Under the pieces are notes generated by a model. It was given only the letters and a program-made list of their open reading frames with translations. It made no database searches and was not told the DNA's origin. From NCBI GenBank assembly GCA_963720675.1, contig CAVRGH010000010.1:1736001-1800000 (forward strand): 64,000 bases of DNA. The letters run 5' to 3'. Position numbers and translations under genes: made by a program. This document shows, piece by piece, positions 25,327-35,102 of this stretch. The DNA is from JALHSW01 sp963720675. Lineage in GTDB: Bacteria > Actinomycetota > Acidimicrobiia > IMCC26256 > PALSA-555. Each line of letters starts with the position of its first letter. The stretch's first letter is position 1.

Positions 25327-25766
25327 TCGGCGAGGAACTCCAGCTTGGTCGCCTTCCAACCGGCGGCCTCAGTCCCCTCGACCGTGAAGAACGCGGCGCC
25401 TCCCTCGTAGGAGAACGCACAGATCGGGACGCCGGGATCGGTCCGGTCGCAACCCTGGAAGAACCACGTGTTGCCGACGCCACTCGTGCGGAACAAGGCC
25501 TCGACGACGGCATCGGACGAGCAGCGGGCTGCAGCCGCCTGGTCGTCCGCTCCCCAGGCTTCCACCGTGGACTGCGCCGCATCCTCGGCCGTGGAGCAGA
25601 CGATCCCGACGGTCACCGAGGTCGTGTCGGGTGGCGAGTCGGCTCGAGTCGTGCTCGTCGTCGACGTGCTCGTGTCCTTCGACGAGGAGTCGTCGCCACT
25701 GCATGCAGACGCGAGCAGCGCGGTTGCGAACACCGCCGCGACCAGTGCAAGCGAACGACGCCTCAC
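25323..25766 (-). CDS. Small secreted lipoprotein of unknown function
   Basis: 147 residues from GTG 25766. A basic N-terminus and hydrophobic stretch end in the lipobox LLASAC (Cys near 22), followed by a low-complexity Ser/Thr/Asp spacer, so the protein is probably anchored outside the membrane. The mature domain holds a few spaced cysteines (IVCSTAED, ARCSSDAV, QGCDRTD, PICAFSYEG) that could form disulfides. No family was recognised. The start codon overlaps the aconitase stop (GTGA), suggesting translational coupling; the reason for that pairing is unclear. Confidence 0.75.
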   Translation of the reverse strand: MRRRSLALVAAVFATALLASACSGDDSSSKDTSTSTTSTTRADSPPDTTSVTVGIVCSTAEDAAQSTVEAWGADDQAAAARCSSDAVVEALFRTSGVGNTWFFQGCDRTDPGVPICAFSYEGGAAFFTVEGTEAAGWKATKLEFLAD

Positions 25767-28049
25767 GAACGCCCGGCGCGCAGGACGTTGAGGGCGGAAC
25801 CCGCTCGGAACCAGTGGATGTGCTCCTCGGACATCGTGTGCACGGTCGAGATCTCGTCGGTCTGACCGTTCGTGTGCCGGATGACCACCTGCACCGGGTT
25901 GCCCGGAGCGAGCGACGCGAGCCCGACGATGTCGATCTCGTCGTCCACGCGGATTCGCTCGTAGTCGTCGGGGTTCTGGAACGTGAGCGCGAGCACACCC
26001 TGCTTCTTGAGGTTCGCCTCGTGGATCCGTGCGAACGAACGCACGATGATCGCCTTGCCGCCCATGTACCGCGGCTCCATCGCCGCGTGCTCCCGCGACG
26101 AACCTTCGCCGTAGTTCTCGTCGCCGATCGCGACCCAGTCGATCCCCACCTGCTTGTACGCCGCGGCGAGGTCCGGGAGCGGCATCACCGAACCGTCGCG
26201 AACATCCACACCCTGCCCCGACTCGTCGAGCGCGAACGCGTTGTTCGCGCCGATGAAGAGGTTCTTGGAGATGTTGGTGAGGTGCCCTCGGTACTTCAGC
26301 CACGGTCCGGCGGGCGAGATGTGGTCGGTCGTGCACTTGCCGACCGCCTTCATCAGGACGCGCAACCCGTGGTAGTCGTCGCCGTCCCAGGCCGGGAACG
26401 GCGCCAGCAGCTCGAGCCGCTCGGAGTCGGGCTTCACCACGACCGACACCCCCGAGCCGTCGGCGGCCGGCGGGACGAACCCGGACTTCCCGGGGTCGAA
26501 CCCCTTCGCCGGGAGCTGGTCCGCGACCGGCGGCTGGAGCAGCAGCTCCGTGCCGTCGTCGCCCACCAGCGGGTCGTGGACGAAGTCGTGGTCGAGCCGC
26601 CCGCTCAGCGCGAACGCGACCGTGGTCTCGGGCGAACCGATGAACGACAGCGTCGCGGCGTTGCCGTCGTTGCGCGCGGGGAAGTTCCGGTTGAACGACG
26701 AGACGATCGTGTTGACCTCACCCTTGTCGATGTCGTCGCGCTTCCACTGCCCGATGCATGGGCCGCACACGTTCGCCAGCACCGTGGCACCGATCGCCTC
26801 GAGGTCCTCGAGCAGGCCGTCGCGCTCGATGGTTGCTCGGACCTGCTCGGAGCCGGGCGTGATGAGCAACGGCGTTCGCACGCGCAACCCCGCGCCACTC
26901 GCCTGCCGCGCGACGTGCGCGGCTCGACCGATGTCCTCGTACGAGGAGTTGGTGCACGAGCCGACGAGTGCGTACGAGATGTCGAGCGGGTAGCCCTCCT
27001 CGATCGCGGCCTGCTTCACGTCGGAGATCGGCCGGTCGAGGTCGGGTGTGTGCGGACCGACCAGATGGGGCTCGAGCTCGTCGAGGTCGATGTCGATGAC
27101 CCGGTCGAAGTACTGCTCGGGGTCCGCCTCGACCTCCGGGTCGCACCGCAGGTGCTCCGCGATGGAGTCGGCGAGGTCGGCAACCTCCTCCCGACGGGTC
27201 GCCTTCAGGTAGGCCGCCGTCTGCTCGTCGTACGGGAACAGCGAGCAGGTCGCGCCGATCTCGGCGCCCATGTTGCAGATCGTGGCGCGTCCCGTGGCCG
27301 AGATCGACGCCGCGCCCGGCCCGAAGTACTCGACGATCGCGCCGGTGCCGCCCTTCACCGTCAGGATGCCGGCGACCTTGAGGATCACGTCCTTGGCGGC
27401 TGCCCAGCCCGACAGGCTGCCCGTGAGGTGGACGCCGATGAGGCGCGGGCACCCGAGTGTTGAACGGCCACCCGGCCATCACGTCGACGGCGTCGGCACC
27501 GCCGACCCCGATGGCCACGGTTGCGAGCCCGCCGGCGTTCGGCGTGTGGCTGTCGGTGCCGATGATCATCGCTCCGGGGAACGCGTACTGCTCGAGGACG
27601 ACTTGGTGGATGATCCCTGATCCCGGCTCCCAGAAGCCGAGGCCGTACTTCTGCGAGACGGAGCTGAGGAAGTCGTAGACCTCCGCATTGGTGTCGATCG
27701 CGTTCTCGAGGTCGGCATCGGCGCCGACGCGTGCCTGGATCAGGTGGTCGCAGTGGACGGTCGACGGGACCGCGACCTGCGGGAGACCCGCGGTCATGAA
27801 CTGCAGCAGCGCCATCTGCGCGGTGGCGTCCTGCATCGCGACGCGATCGGGCCGATAGTCGGAGTAGTCGACGCCCCGCTCGAGCCCGACGGTCTCGGGA
27901 TCGTCGGCGTGGGCGATGAGGACCTTCTCGGCGAACGTCATCGGGCGCCCGAGGCGGTACTTCCCGGTCCCGACGGCAGCGGGGTACCGGCCGTACAGCG
28001 ATTCGATGAGGGAGATGGGCGTCGTGGGCCCGACCTGCGTTTCGGCCAT
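25763..28049 (-). CDS. acn: Aconitate hydratase (mitochondrial-type), frameshifted
   Basis: Interconverts citrate and isocitrate in the TCA cycle through a [4Fe-4S] cluster. From ATG 28049 the frame reads ISLIESLYGRYPAA, VHCDHLIQARVG, GIIHQVVLEQYAFPG and IGTDSHTPNAGGLAT. It breaks at 27452-27454, where dropping one base turns the reading into NTRCPRLIGVHLTG and continues into the second frame. Cluster ligands are in VGSCTNSSYEDIG and ANVCGPCIGQW; the C-terminal swivel domain has GEGSSREHAAMEPR. Joined length is about 761 residues, typical of the mitochondrial-like class. A Shine-Dalgarno-like GGAGAGA precedes the ATG. With kgd it completes two TCA steps in this window. Confidence 0.92.
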
Positions 28050-28138
28050 CGGTGTTCTCTCCGGAGACGAGGGGGTATGCACTCGCAGGCTATCTGGCGT
28101 CCCTGCCCACCTGGTCTGCGGCGCCGGTTCAGGCGGTC

Positions 28139-28750
28139 TCAGTCGCCCCAGTAGCGCTGTTCGAGGAACGGCAGCGCATCGTTGTGATAGCCGTTGCGCT
28201 CCCAGAAGCCCGGCGCGTCCCCGATGTGCCACTCGAGCCCCCGCAGCCACTTCGCGGACTTCCAGAAGTAGCGCTTGGGGACGAGCAGCCGGACGGGTCC
28301 GCCGTGGTCGGGCTCCAGGGGGACGCCGTCGTAACCCCACGCGAGCAGCACATCATCCTCGAGGAGCGCATCGAGGGGGACGTTCGCCGTGTAGTCGCCC
28401 TCGGCATGGGCGATCACGGTGTCGGCGGCCGGGTCGACGTCGACGAGCGCCATCACGTCCCGGAACCGCACACCGGACCACTGCGTGTCGAGCTTGGTCC
28501 ACTTGGTGACGCAGTGGATGTCGCACACGAGCTGGGCCTCGGGGAGCGCGCGCAGCTCCTCCCACGACAGGCGTCGCTCCTGAGCGACCGCGCCGAAGAG
28601 CCGCAGATCCCAGGACGACAGGTCGGTGACCGGTACGTCGCCGACGTGCAGCACCGGGAACCGATCGGTGAAGTACTGACCGGGAGGGAGCCGGTCCGGC
28701 GAGTAGCCCCGCCGGACCAGATCCTCACGGTTCCGGTCGAAGAACCCCAT
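28139..28750 (-). CDS. Sulfite-oxidase-fold molybdopterin-dependent oxidoreductase
   Basis: 203-residue protein with the Moco-binding fold of sulfite oxidase/YedY. The ligand Cys is Cys80 in LVCDIHCVTKWTK. Other family features are the N-terminal LPPGQYFTDRFPVLHVGDVP, the substrate-pocket VLLAWGYDGVPLEPDHGGP and VPKRYFWKSAKW. There is no signal peptide or Tat motif, so it is probably cytoplasmic, unlike MsrP. The physiological substrate is unknown. It lies 16 bases after the cyclophilin gene and may be the last gene read through from the ccm operon. Confidence 0.88.
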   Translation of the reverse strand: MGFFDRNREDLVRRGYSPDRLPPGQYFTDRFPVLHVGDVPVTDLSSWDLRLFGAVAQERRLSWEELRALPEAQLVCDIHCVTKWTKLDTQWSGVRFRDVMALVDVDPAADTVIAHAEGDYTANVPLDALLEDDVLLAWGYDGVPLEPDHGGPVRLLVPKRYFWKSAKWLRGLEWHIGDAPGFWERNGYHNDALPFLEQRYWGD

Positions 28751-28766
28751 CGAGCGCCCGATCCGC

Positions 28767-29240
28767 CTACCGGTCGCGCTCTTCGACGACCACGGTCTGC
28801 ATCACGTCGCCCACCGTGGTGGCCTGCGCCACGTCGATGCCTTCGACGACGAACCCGAACAGGTTGTAGTCCTTGCTCAGCTTGCGCGTGCAGTCGTCGA
28901 TGGTGATGAAGAACTGTGAGCCGTTCGTGTTCGGACCGGCGTTCGCCATCGCGACCGCGCCGAGGACGTACTCCCCCTGGACCGGCTCGTCGGCGAACTT
29001 GTAGCCGGGGCCGCCGGAACCGCTTCCCTGCGGGCAGCCGCCCTGGATCACGAAGTCCGGCACGACCCGGTGGAACGTGAGGCCGTCGTAGTACCCCTGG
29101 CGGGCGAGCCCGACGAAGTTGTTCACCGAGTTCGGCGCGAGCTGAGGATCGAGATCCATCACGATCGTGCCGCGGTTGGTGGTGATCGTCGTGCGGTAGA
29201 GCTTGCTCGCATCGGTCTGGGCTTCGGGCTGGTCGGGCAT
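28767..29240 (-). CDS. Cyclophilin-type peptidyl-prolyl isomerase
   Basis: 157-residue PPIase from ATG 29240, preceded by a Shine-Dalgarno-like AGAAAGG. Cyclophilin motifs are FHRVVPDFVIQGGCPQGSGS (catalytic Arg and Gln), GAVAMANAGPNTNGSQFFI and LFGFVVEG. No signal peptide or membrane anchor is seen, so it probably acts in the cytoplasm. An in-frame GTG at 29261 is a less likely start. It follows ccmI by 17 bases and may share its transcript; a folding catalyst beside cytochrome maturation genes is plausible but not proof of a link. Confidence 0.92.
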   Translation of the reverse strand: MPDQPEAQTDASKLYRTTITTNRGTIVMDLDPQLAPNSVNNFVGLARQGYYDGLTFHRVVPDFVIQGGCPQGSGSGGPGYKFADEPVQGEYVLGAVAMANAGPNTNGSQFFITIDDCTRKLSKDYNLFGFVVEGIDVAQATTVGDVMQTVVVEERDR

Positions 29241-29257
29241 GAAGTGGTGCCTTTCTG

Positions 29258-30091
29258 TCACTTGCGGTTCGGATCGGACGTGGTCGTGACGGACGGGTCG
29301 AGCGCGTCTGTCACATCGGCGAGCAGCTGGCGCGCCTGCCCCGCGAAGGTACCGTTCGGGGCCGCGAGGAGGTACCGCTGGAGGTCGGTCTGGGCGCCGG
29401 CGAAGTCGGCGAACTCGTTGGCCCGCACGATCGCCCGGAAGAACCTCGCGTCCGCGTACTCGGGATCCAGCTCGATCGAGCGGTCCAGCCGTTGCGCGGC
29501 CTTGGCCACGAGGGGGGCGGCGTCGGCCGCCGGAGCCTGGCCCGCGGCGAGATAGAGCAACCGGCCGGACTGCGCCTGGGCCTCGGAGCTGTTCGGGTCG
29601 ATCCCGATCACGGCGTCGTACTGCTCCAGTGCCCCGGAGATGTCGTTCGCCGACTCGAGGTATCGCGCGAGGAGGAGACGGCTCGCTACGTCGTCCGGGT
29701 TCGCCTTCACCGCGGCTTCGAGGCGCTCCCGGCGTGTCGCGCTGCTGACGGTGCCGCTGGTGGTCTGCGCGTTGCCGCTCGCCGTCTGCCCGGGGAGCCG
29801 GGCGCCGAGCGCATACGCCAGCGTGAGGCCGGCGGCGATCGCGAACGCCGCGATGCCGGCGATCACCGCTCCGCGTCGGCGCCAGGAGACCTCCGGACCG
29901 GCCGGACGCGCGTCGACCCCATCGCGGAGCGCCCGGATCGTCGCGGCAGCGCGGGCCGTGTAGTCGTCGTGCAACGCCTGGTAGGACTCCTCGTCGATAC
30001 CGCCGGCGGCTCGCTCGGCCTCCAGGTCGTCCAACGACTTGAGCAGGAAGTCGCGCTCGCCCTCGAGCTGGTCCTTCGACGAGGCGTTCAT
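29258..30091 (-). CDS. ccmI: CcmI-like cytochrome c biogenesis TPR protein
   Basis: 277-residue membrane-anchored TPR protein, last gene of the System I operon. The cytosolic N-terminus begins with a charged helix (LEGERDFLLKSLDDLEAERA), the membrane anchor lies near residues 73-95 (AVIAGIAAFAIAAGLTLAYA), and the extracytoplasmic part has TPR helices (DVASRLLLARYLESANDISG, AEAQSG-like repeats, YADARFFRAIVRANEFADFA). CcmI chaperones apocytochrome c to the heme lyase. ATG 30091 overlaps the end of ccmH by four bases. Confidence 0.82.
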   Translation of the reverse strand: MNASSKDQLEGERDFLLKSLDDLEAERAAGGIDEESYQALHDDYTARAAATIRALRDGVDARPAGPEVSWRRRGAVIAGIAAFAIAAGLTLAYALGARLPGQTASGNAQTTSGTVSSATRRERLEAAVKANPDDVASRLLLARYLESANDISGALEQYDAVIGIDPNSSEAQAQSGRLLYLAAGQAPAADAAPLVAKAAQRLDRSIELDPEYADARFFRAIVRANEFADFAGAQTDLQRYLLAAPNGTFAGQARQLLADVTDALDPSVTTTSDPNRK

Positions 30092-30546
30092 CCTTCCTCC
30101 CCGCGCCGCTGCTCGTCGACGAGGGCGGCATCCGCCGCGGTGGCGTGCAACTGCGGCTCCCGACGCCAACGTGCGAACGCGAGTGCGAGCCCGCCTGCAC
30201 CGAAGATCAGCACCACCGCCGGCAGCCCCCAGACGAGGACCCCGAGCCCGCCGCCCTCGGGCTTCAGCAGGATCGACTCCCCGTAACGCTCGACGTACGC
30301 CTCGCGAACCTGCTCGGTGGTCTCCCCCGCCTGGAACCGGCGACGAAGATCGTTCCGGATGGCCCGCGCACTGCTCGTCGACGAGTCGGCAACGGAGAGA
30401 CCCTCACAGTCCGGGCATCGGAGCTCGGTGGCGAGGTCGCGCGCCCGATCACGCGGCGTCGTCGCGCCACCGTCGGGCCAGGCGGCCCACGCCAGCACGA
30501 CGACCACGACCAGACCCAGGGCCACCCACGGCAGGACTCGCCGCAC
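30088..30546 (-). CDS. ccmH: Cytochrome c-type biogenesis protein CcmH
   Basis: 152-residue thiol-redox component that keeps the apocytochrome CxxCH motif reduced for heme attachment. An N-terminal signal anchor (residues 4-22) is followed by the defining LRCPDCEGLSVADS with Cys44 and Cys47, then a three-helix region (RRRFQAGETTEQVREAYVERY) and a second membrane helix near 108-128. It lies between the thioredoxin-like CcmG and CcmI genes, with a 3-base gap and a 4-base overlap. Confidence 0.93.
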   Translation of the reverse strand: MRRVLPWVALGLVVVVVLAWAAWPDGGATTPRDRARDLATELRCPDCEGLSVADSSTSSARAIRNDLRRRFQAGETTEQVREAYVERYGESILLKPEGGGLGVLVWGLPAVVLIFGAGGLALAFARWRREPQLHATAADAALVDEQRRGEEG

Positions 30547-30549
30547 CGG

Positions 30550-31095
30550 TCAACCCGCCTGCCCACGAGCGGCCGCGAGCATCTGCTCGAGGGAGCTCGC
30601 GCTCGCGGGACCGATCTGGGCGCCGGCCACGACGCCGTCGGTCGAGATCGCGAACGTCTCCGGTTGCCCACGCGTCCCGAAGTCGAGCGCGGCGCGGGAC
30701 CCGGGGTCCATCGCGATGATCCAGTCGATGCCCTCGGCCTTCGCGTATTGCCCGGCCGCCCGCTGGGTGTCGTCCCGTACGATCCCGACGATCGCCACGT
30801 CGGGATCGTCGCGGTGGCGCGCGGCGAAGCTCTTGAGGGCGGGCAGCTCCTGCTGACAGGGGACGCACCAGCTGTTCCAGAAGTTCACGATCACGGCCTT
30901 GCCCGCGAGCGTGCTCGCGTCGACCGGGTTCCCTTCGAGGTCGTGGAGGCGCAGCTCGGGCGCGGGCTTCCCCACGAGCTGACTGGTGGTCGTATCCGCG
31001 CGGGGATCGGTGCCCACCTGGGTCGCGAGCACGACCCCGATGACCGCGACGACGAGTGCAACCGTCAGCGCGATCCAACGCGCCGAGTGCTTCAT
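30550..31095 (-). CDS. ccmG: Thioredoxin-like CcmG/ResA/TlpA protein
   Basis: 181-residue membrane-tethered thioredoxin-fold protein. The N-terminal anchor covers residues about 7-25; the extracytoplasmic domain starts LVGKPAPELRLHDLEGN and has the redox motif WCVPC (Cys77, Cys80) and the cis-Pro region GTRGQPETF. It reduces apocytochrome c or CcmH. Its ATG overlaps the ccmF stop by four bases, so it is translationally coupled within the ccm operon. Confidence 0.93.
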   Translation of the reverse strand: MKHSARWIALTVALVVAVIGVVLATQVGTDPRADTTTSQLVGKPAPELRLHDLEGNPVDASTLAGKAVIVNFWNSWCVPCQQELPALKSFAARHRDDPDVAIVGIVRDDTQRAAGQYAKAEGIDWIIAMDPGSRAALDFGTRGQPETFAISTDGVVAGAQIGPASASSLEQMLAAARGQAG

Positions 31096-33104
31096 GCCGG
31101 CACCGGATCCGGTTCGACCGTCTCGGGCGACTCGACCACCGGTGCGTCGGAGCGACGACGACGAAGGACGGGCAGCAGAGCGATGACGGTCCCGACCACG
31201 AGGAAGCCGCCCCCGATCCACAGCCACACCACCATGGGGTTCACCGCGACGCCGAGCGTGATGCGCCCGCCGTCGGTCGGCGACGACACGAGCGTCAGGT
31301 AGACGTCGCGCAGCAACCCCGTGCGCACCGACGGTGTACCGATCGCACTCGTCGAGTTCGGGAAGATGTTCACAGCCGGCGCGTAGACCCCGAGGTCGTC
31401 GCCGTCGTGCTCGATGCGGATGCGCGCCTTCACGACACGCTTCTGCTCGGTCGCGCTGACCTTCGTACCGAGATAGGTGAGCTGGTAGCCGGCGACCGTC
31501 GCTGACTCACCCTTCGCGAGCCGCACCTCCTGCTTCGTCGAGTACGAGCTCGACGCCGCGAGTGCGATCGCGATGCAGATCACGCCGACGTGGACGATCA
31601 GACCGCCATAGAGGCGGGGGTTCGCCCGGATCGCGCGACCGGTCGCGAGGAACCAGCCTTCCTGGTGAGCCGCGCGACGGGCGCGCGCTCCGACGTAGAA
31701 CTGCCGGACGATCGCCGAGAGCGCGAAGGATGCGAGCCCGAAGACGAGGAGGTCGGTGATCCCACGCGCCCCCAACACGAGCGCGATGACCATCGTGATC
31801 CCGCCGATCCATGCCGGCACGATCAGCCGGTGCCGCAACACCTCGCCCGAGGTCACACGCCAGGGCAACGCCGGGGCCACTGCCATGAGGAACAGCAGGG
31901 CGATCCCGATCGGCGTGGTCATGCGGTCGAAGTAGGGCTCACCGACCGAGAGGCGTCGCCCTTGCAACGCCTCCGCCAACAGCGGGTACACGGTCCCGAG
32001 CAGGACGACGAAGGCGAGGCCTGCGAACAGCAGGTTGTTCACGAGGAACGCCGATTCGCGCGACACCGGTGAGTCGAGGCGCCCGGGAGCGCGCAAGGAG
32101 TCACCGCGCCAGGCGATCAGCCCGATCCCGGTTGCCGCGACCAACGCGAGGAACGCGAGCAGCCACGGCCCGATCGCTGACTCCGTGAACGAGTGCACCG
32201 AGTTGATGACACCGGATCGGGTGAGGAACGTGCCGAGGATCGTGAGACAGAAGGTCGCGATGATGAGCGACAGGTTCCACACGCGGAGCATCCCGCGACG
32301 TTCTTGCACGATCACCGAGTGGATGAACGCGGTCGCGGTCAGCCACGGCAGCAACGACGCATTCTCGACCGGGTCCCAGGCCCAGTACCCGCCCCAGCCG
32401 AGGACCTCGTAGCTCCACCACGCGCCCAGCAGCACGCCGACGGAGAGAAATCCCCAGGCGACGAGGGTCGCTCGCCTCGTGTCGGCGAGCCAGCCCTCGC
32501 CGAACCGTCCGGTGACGAGCGCCGCGATCGCGAACATGAACGGGATCGTGAAGCCGACGTACCCGAGGTAGAGCATCGGCGGATGGAACGCCATCAGCGG
32601 ATGGTTCTGGAGCAGCGGGTTCGGGCCCTGCCCGTCCAGCGGGGTGACGTCGAGCGTCTTGAACGGATTGGCCGGCCCGAGCACCAGCGCGAAGAAGAAC
32701 AGGGCGATCACGAGGCCGACGAGCGTCGCCCAGGCGACGAGCGGGTCGGAGGCTCGCGAGCGGAACTTGTGCGCGGCGAACGCGAGGAAGCCGCCGAGCA
32801 CCAGCAGCCAGAGGAGGATCGATCCTTCCAGCGCCGCCCAGAGACCGGTGATCGTGAACAGCAGGGGTGTGCCGCGCGCGTTGTTGTCCGCCACGTACTG
32901 CAGCGAGAAGTCGTGGCTCAGCAGCGCCCACTCCATGACGAGCACCGCCGCAATACCGGCCGCGAACACCCCGAACACGAAGCGGCGGCCGAGGCGGAGC
33001 AGTGACTCGTCGTGGCGTCGGATCCCCAGCGCCAGCGTGGCGATGCCGATCGCCGCGCAGCTCGCGCCGAGCGCGAGCGCGAGAACCCCGAGGGAGCTCT
33101 TCAC
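31092..33104 (-). CDS. ccmF: Heme lyase CcmF
   Basis: 670-residue polytopic membrane protein that attaches heme to apocytochrome c. The WWD heme-handling motif is WGGYWAWDPVENASLLPWL near residue 235. Many membrane helices fill the rest, and an extracytoplasmic domain near 515-620 (KGESATVAGYQLTYLGTKV) precedes the final helix. Length and layout match CcmF/NrfE. It overlaps ccmE upstream and ccmG downstream by four bases each. Confidence 0.95.
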   Translation of the reverse strand: MKSSLGVLALALGASCAAIGIATLALGIRRHDESLLRLGRRFVFGVFAAGIAAVLVMEWALLSHDFSLQYVADNNARGTPLLFTITGLWAALEGSILLWLLVLGGFLAFAAHKFRSRASDPLVAWATLVGLVIALFFFALVLGPANPFKTLDVTPLDGQGPNPLLQNHPLMAFHPPMLYLGYVGFTIPFMFAIAALVTGRFGEGWLADTRRATLVAWGFLSVGVLLGAWWSYEVLGWGGYWAWDPVENASLLPWLTATAFIHSVIVQERRGMLRVWNLSLIIATFCLTILGTFLTRSGVINSVHSFTESAIGPWLLAFLALVAATGIGLIAWRGDSLRAPGRLDSPVSRESAFLVNNLLFAGLAFVVLLGTVYPLLAEALQGRRLSVGEPYFDRMTTPIGIALLFLMAVAPALPWRVTSGEVLRHRLIVPAWIGGITMVIALVLGARGITDLLVFGLASFALSAIVRQFYVGARARRAAHQEGWFLATGRAIRANPRLYGGLIVHVGVICIAIALAASSSYSTKQEVRLAKGESATVAGYQLTYLGTKVSATEQKRVVKARIRIEHDGDDLGVYAPAVNIFPNSTSAIGTPSVRTGLLRDVYLTLVSSPTDGGRITLGVAVNPMVVWLWIGGGFLVVGTVIALLPVLRRRRSDAPVVESPETVEPDPVPA

Positions 33105-33529
33105 TCGGCGCTGGGCGCTTCGCGCGCGTCGACCTTCGGCGGCGTGTACTCGCTACCGTGCCGGATCATGATCCGGTCGGACGCGAACGTGAGGCTGCCG
33201 CGCTTCCAGCGCCCTTCGCAGACGACGGGCGCCCCCGCCTTGAACAGCTCGGGCGGGTCCCCGTCGTGGTCGACCTCGACGGTCTTCTTGCCGTCCGTGA
33301 CCTCGAAGCGCACACCCTTGGGCGTCTCGTGGACGGTCCCGGCAACGACCGCACCCGCGAGCCGGAAGCGGTCCGCACCCTGTGAGCTGTGCTGCTTGAC
33401 GGCTTCGGAGACCGTGCGGAAGTACACGACGTTCTCCGAGAGCACGACCGCGAGCACGACGATGGCCACGAGGGCGGCGCCGCAGAGCCCGACGGCGAAC
33501 CAGGTCCGCCGACGCCGACGATCCGTCAC
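33101..33529 (-). CDS. ccmE: Heme chaperone CcmE
   Basis: 142-residue chaperone that carries heme covalently from CcmC to CcmF. An N-terminal anchor (residues about 9-31) is followed by an OB-fold domain (FRLAGAVVAGTVHETPKGV, VEVDHDGDPPELFKAGAPVV). The heme-binding H-x3-Y is His124 and Tyr128 in IMIRHGSEYTPP. This is the classical His form, not the Cys form seen in archaeal and some Gram-positive CcmE proteins. It overlaps ccmD and ccmF by four bases each. Confidence 0.95.
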   Translation of the reverse strand: MTDRRRRRTWFAVGLCGAALVAIVVLAVVLSENVVYFRTVSEAVKQHSSQGADRFRLAGAVVAGTVHETPKGVRFEVTDGKKTVEVDHDGDPPELFKAGAPVVCEGRWKRGSLTFASDRIMIRHGSEYTPPKVDAREAPSAE

Positions 33530-33645
33530 GAATCACGCTCGAGTCGTTCGGCGCGACGGATCCGCTGCTGCACGCGGAGCCAGTACGCCAGCAGCACGGC
33601 ACCGGTCAGCGCCCAGCCGGCGGCGACGTACCCGACGTCGGTCAC
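33526..33645 (-). CDS. ccmD: Small membrane protein CcmD
   Basis: 39-residue protein with one membrane helix (YVAAGWALTGAVLLAYWLR) and a basic tail (VQQRIRRAERLERDS), the usual size and layout of CcmD, which helps release holo-CcmE from the CcmABC complex. GTG 33645 overlaps the ccmC stop codon, and the end overlaps ccmE by four bases. Identification rests on position and layout more than on sequence. Confidence 0.85.
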   Translation of the reverse strand: MTDVGYVAAGWALTGAVLLAYWLRVQQRIRRAERLERDS

Positions 33646-34431
33646 GGCGTCACCTCCGCGGGCACCTTGTCGTCGGTCGCGCCTGACGGCGATGCATTCG
33701 GACCGATCGTCCCGGCGCCGGCGACGCGCTCCGCGATCGCGTGCTCGAGCTCGCGCTCCTCGAGGTCGTCCTCGAGGACGGCGAGTCGGTACCGGCGGTC
33801 GAGCAGGTACACGTAGAGCAGGGTGAACGCCAGGACACCGAACCACAGCGTGAACGCCATGACGCCGTGGATGTTCGCCTTCAGCTCGGGATTGAAGACC
33901 GTCGCTTCCTGGTGGAGCGTCCGCCACCAGGTCACGGAGAAGTGGACGATCGGCACGTCGACGAACGCGATCAGCGCCGCGATCGCACATCGCTTCGCCC
34001 TCGCGTCGGGGGACGCGGGGACGCGGCGCAACGCGAGGTAGCCGAGGTAGAGGAAGAAGAGGACCGCGGTCGTGACCAGCCGGGCGTCCCAGGCCCACCA
34101 CACGCCCCAGACGGGTCGACCCCACAGCGAACCCAGCACGAGCGTCAAACCCGTGAAGATCACTCCGAGCTCTGCGGAGGCACCAGCGACGCGATCCCAG
34201 ACCTCGGATCGTGTGCGCGGCCAGAGCCAGAGCGCAGAGCACGAGCGCCGTCACGCCGAAGGCGAAGTAAGCGATCCATGCTGCGGGCACGTGGAGGTAC
34301 ATCAGTCGTTGTGCATCGCCCTGCACGCTGTCGGGGGGTGCACCCCACAGCCCGAAGAGCGCGAGGACCACGACCGCGACGAGCGAAGCCCATCCGAGCG
34401 CCCGGCTCAGTGCCGGCTTCAGCAGCGTCAT
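33642..34431 (-). CDS. ccmC: Heme exporter/loader CcmC, frameshifted
   Basis: Six-helix membrane protein that loads heme onto CcmE. From ATG 34431 the frame gives the first helices and DAQRLMYLHVPAAWIAYFAF, a CcmC hallmark. It breaks near 34230; shifting by one base restores WLWPRTRSEVWDRVAGASAE and then GVWWAWDARLVTT, the tryptophan-rich heme motif, and HFSVTWWRTLHQ. Joined length is about 262 residues. The overlaps with ccmB and ccmD are kept if the shift is corrected, which argues for a sequence error. Confidence 0.9.
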
Positions 34432-35102
34432 GCTTCCTCCAGCAAGGGCCCGAACGCGAGCATCCCGACGGCCACGTAGAGCACCGCGAAGATCGAGAGC
34501 AACCCGATCCACGGCCACGCGTCCGACGGAACACCGTCGATCGCCGCCTCCCACGCGCGCGTGGCGCCCAACAGCACCGGCGACACCACGGGGAGCAGCA
34601 GCACCGGCACCAAGGTCTCACGCACTCGCAGTCCGGCCGCGAGGACGCCGTAGAGAGTACCGGTGGCGGCGACGCCCACGGTCGCGGCCAGGGTCGCGAG
34701 GACGAGCGGCCCGACCGAAGCGATGCCCACGTCGAAGAGGACCACCACGCCGACCGCGAGCACGGTCTCGAGCACCGCGAGCTCGATCGCGATCGCCGCC
34801 GCCTTGCCCAGGAACACGCCCGACGGATCGAGGCCGGACAGCCGCAAGGCGTCGATCGCACCGTTCTCCGACTCGACCGTGAACGCACGCGACACGGCGA
34901 GGAGCGCGCCGAGGAGCACGGTGACCCAGAAGAGCCCGGGCGCGACTCGTCGGAGGACACCCCGATCGGGATCGAGCGCGAACGCGAAGAGGAGGAGCAC
35001 GATGAGTCCGAACGGGAGCACCTGCTGAAGGGTCACCCGCGAGCGGGCCTCGATCCGAAGATCCTTCCCGGCGACCAGCGCGGCTTCCTGCACGAGGTTC
35101 AC
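34428..35102 (-). CDS. ccmB: Heme ABC exporter membrane subunit CcmB
   Basis: 224-residue permease partner of CcmA with six predicted helices. It begins with the family pattern of a short cytosolic start (AALVAGKDLRIEARSRVTLQ) and has the conserved segment DALRLSGLDPSGVFLGKAAA near residue 90. CcmAB uses ATP to release holo-CcmE. It overlaps ccmA and ccmC by four bases each. Confidence 0.93.
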   Translation of the reverse strand: MNLVQEAALVAGKDLRIEARSRVTLQQVLPFGLIVLLLFAFALDPDRGVLRRVAPGLFWVTVLLGALLAVSRAFTVESENGAIDALRLSGLDPSGVFLGKAAAIAIELAVLETVLAVGVVVLFDVGIASVGPLVLATLAATVGVAATGTLYGVLAAGLRVRETLVPVLLLPVVSPVLLGATRAWEAAIDGVPSDAWPWIGLLSIFAVLYVAVGMLAFGPLLEEA